Shown here one piece after another: positions 14,026 through 14,905 of a stretch of 14,905 nucleotides of DNA. Location: assembly GCA_910587505.1 (NCBI GenBank), contig CAJULD010000061.1, forward strand, positions 1 through 14,905, given 5' to 3'. A program made the position numbers and the translations under genes. Numbering within the stretch: position 1 is the stretch's first letter; each line of letters opens with the position of its first letter. Source of the stretch: an uncultured Oscillospiraceae bacterium (GTDB lineage Bacteria > Bacillota > Clostridia > Oscillospirales > Oscillospiraceae). The notes under the pieces were generated by a model, which did not search any database, was not told the origin of the DNA, and saw only the letters and a program-made list of their open reading frames with translations.

Positions 14026-14058
14026 TTCACAGAAATTTCACAGAAAATCCACAGACAG
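14026..14058. repeat. Three 11-bp tandem repeats between rlmB and ftsH
   Basis: TTCACAGAAAT, TTCACAGAAAA and TCCACAGACAG follow each other without gaps (14026-14036, 14037-14047, 14048-14058). They lie between the two divergent predicted promoters. They are spaced about one helical turn, which would suit a regulator binding one DNA face. Confidence 0.45.
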
Positions 14059-14061
14059 TCC

Positions 14062-14090
14062 TTGTGAAGGAGACGAATTTGTGATACCAT
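14062..14090 (+). promoter_or_regulatory. Candidate ftsH promoter
   Basis: TTGTGA (14062-14067), a 17-bp spacer and TACCAT (14085-14090) with an extended -10 TG (TGATACCAT). Each hexamer matches four of six consensus bases, so this is tentative. Confidence 0.4.
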
Positions 14091-14154
14091 GCACCATAGA
14101 CGCTTCCGGGGGTATGTGTGTCCGCCCGCGAAGATAGAAGGAGAATATGGTAAA

Positions 14155-14905
14155 ATGGACAATAATCAGAACAATAATAAAAACAGGAAAAATGCCAACG
14201 GCCTGCTGATCCTGGTTATCTGGGCGGTGGGTCTGACGGTGCTGTTCAACTATTTTTCCGCCGCCAGCCGGCAGTCCAACGCCGCGGCCTCCACCCACGA
14301 GATCCAGTACAGCGAGTTTAAACGGCTGGTGAAGGACGGTCTGGTGGAGTCGGTGGTGTTCACCGATGGGAAGATCGAGATCACCACGGAGGACGGGTAC
14401 GTATATGTAGACGGGGACGGCAACAGCTACGATAAGAACTTCACCCTTTTCACCATGCAGATGGGCGTCTACGATCCGGACCTTCTGGGCACCCTGGACG
14501 AGTATGATGTGGAGAACTACACCAATCCCTACGTGCCGGAAATGTCCCCCATTCTGGAGTTTATGATCGCCTACATCCTGCCCATGGTGCTGCTCATCGG
14601 GGCTTTCATGCTGTTCATGAACCTGATGGCCAGGCGGGGCGGGGGTCTCGGCGGCATCGGCAGCGTGGGGAAAAGCAACGCCAAGGTCTACATGGAAAAA
14701 ACCACCGGCGTTACCTTTAATGACGTAGCCGGTCAGGACGAGGCCAAGGAGTCCCTGGTGGAGATCATCGACTTCCTCCACAATCCCGGCAAATATACCG
14801 CCATTGGCGCGAAGCTGCCCAAAGGGGCGCTGCTGGTGGGCTCGCCGGGTACCGGCAAGACCCTGCTGGCCAAGGCCGTGGCCGGGGAGGCGGGGGTGCC
14901 CTTCT
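14155..14905 (+). CDS. ftsH: ATP-dependent zinc metalloprotease FtsH (5' part)
   Basis: The first 250 residues of a membrane-bound AAA protease that degrades unassembled membrane proteins and short-lived regulators; the gene runs off the right edge. A polar N-terminus rich in Asn/Lys precedes TM1 (about 16-34). An extracytoplasmic domain follows (about 35-132; HEIQYSEFKRLVKDG is typical), then TM2 (about 133-157) and a glycine-rich linker (161-170). The AAA domain starts at VTFNDVAGQDEAKESL (186-201), and Walker A is GSPGTGKT (229-236), with serine where proline is most common. The zinc-protease part is beyond the window. AAGGAG lies 11 nt before the ATG. An out-of-frame ATG at 14147 soon hits a stop. 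It is divergent from rlmB across 239 bp. Confidence 0.95.
   Translation, partial: MDNNQNNNKNRKNANGLLILVIWAVGLTVLFNYFSAASRQSNAAASTHEIQYSEFKRLVKDGLVESVVFTDGKIEITTEDGYVYVDGDGNSYDKNFTLFTMQMGVYDPDLLGTLDEYDVENYTNPYVPEMSPILEFMIAYILPMVLLIGAFMLFMNLMARRGGGLGGIGSVGKSNAKVYMEKTTGVTFNDVAGQDEAKESLVEIIDFLHNPGKYTAIGAKLPKGALLVGSPGTGKTLLAKAVAGEAGVPF

Noticed and set aside
14038..14781. 247-codon minus-strand frame opposite ftsH
   Set aside because: It is antisense to clear FtsH sequence (two TM segments, Walker A) and covers the rlmB/ftsH control region.

Overview
The window looks like a GC-rich chromosomal segment of an anaerobic Bacillota, most likely a Clostridia/Oscillospiraceae-type gut bacterium. This is inferred from the strong Shine-Dalgarno sites, an AgrC/LytTR-type two-component system, a dCache chemoreceptor, FtsH, RlmB and an EF-G paralogue. 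No phage, transposase, CRISPR array, rRNA or tRNA was seen.

Layout. (1) 1-300 is non-coding. It holds a predicted leftward promoter (-10 at 160-165, -35 at 182-187) with a LytTR-like box just upstream, and a perfect 14-bp hairpin in the predicted leader of a gene that would lie off the left edge. (2) 298-2339, minus: a LytTR response regulator followed by its GHKL sensor kinase, driven by a consensus promoter, with two direct 17-bp boxes in the leader. (3) 2514-4487, minus: a dCache/HAMP chemoreceptor with its own promoter and terminator. (4) 4702-7746, plus: a tight four-gene lipoylation operon, lplA-like ligase 1, a 79-residue free-standing lipoyl carrier, lipoyl synthase, and lplA-like ligase 2. 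(5) 7747-8130: a 384-bp gap with three stacked inverted repeats, one a perfect 48-bp palindrome. (6) 8131-10203, minus: an EF-G-like GTPase with altered G motifs. (7) 10381-13915, minus: rlmB, a P-type-ATPase-like membrane protein lacking recognisable catalytic motifs, and a GNAT acetyltransferase, probably one transcript. (8) 14155 to the right edge, plus: the 5' part of ftsH, divergent from rlmB.

How the parts fit. The lipoyl operon contains a carrier, an enzyme that inserts sulfur into octanoyl groups, and two proteins of the ligase/transferase fold, but no E1, E2 core, E3 or glycine-cleavage gene. It is a self-contained carrier-plus-maturation unit whose partner enzyme is not visible here. 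The two-component pair appears to share a binding box with an outward-facing promoter. The box sits in an activating position at that promoter and downstream of the predicted start site of its own operon, suggesting target activation with self-repression.

The strongest candidates for something undescribed are the pseudo-P-type ATPase with its proline/glutamate-rich tail, the lipoyl carrier operon with a diverged LipA and a second ligase lacking the HDxGN motif, and the stacked palindromes at 7914-8097. All functional statements come from reading motifs by eye; no database search was run.
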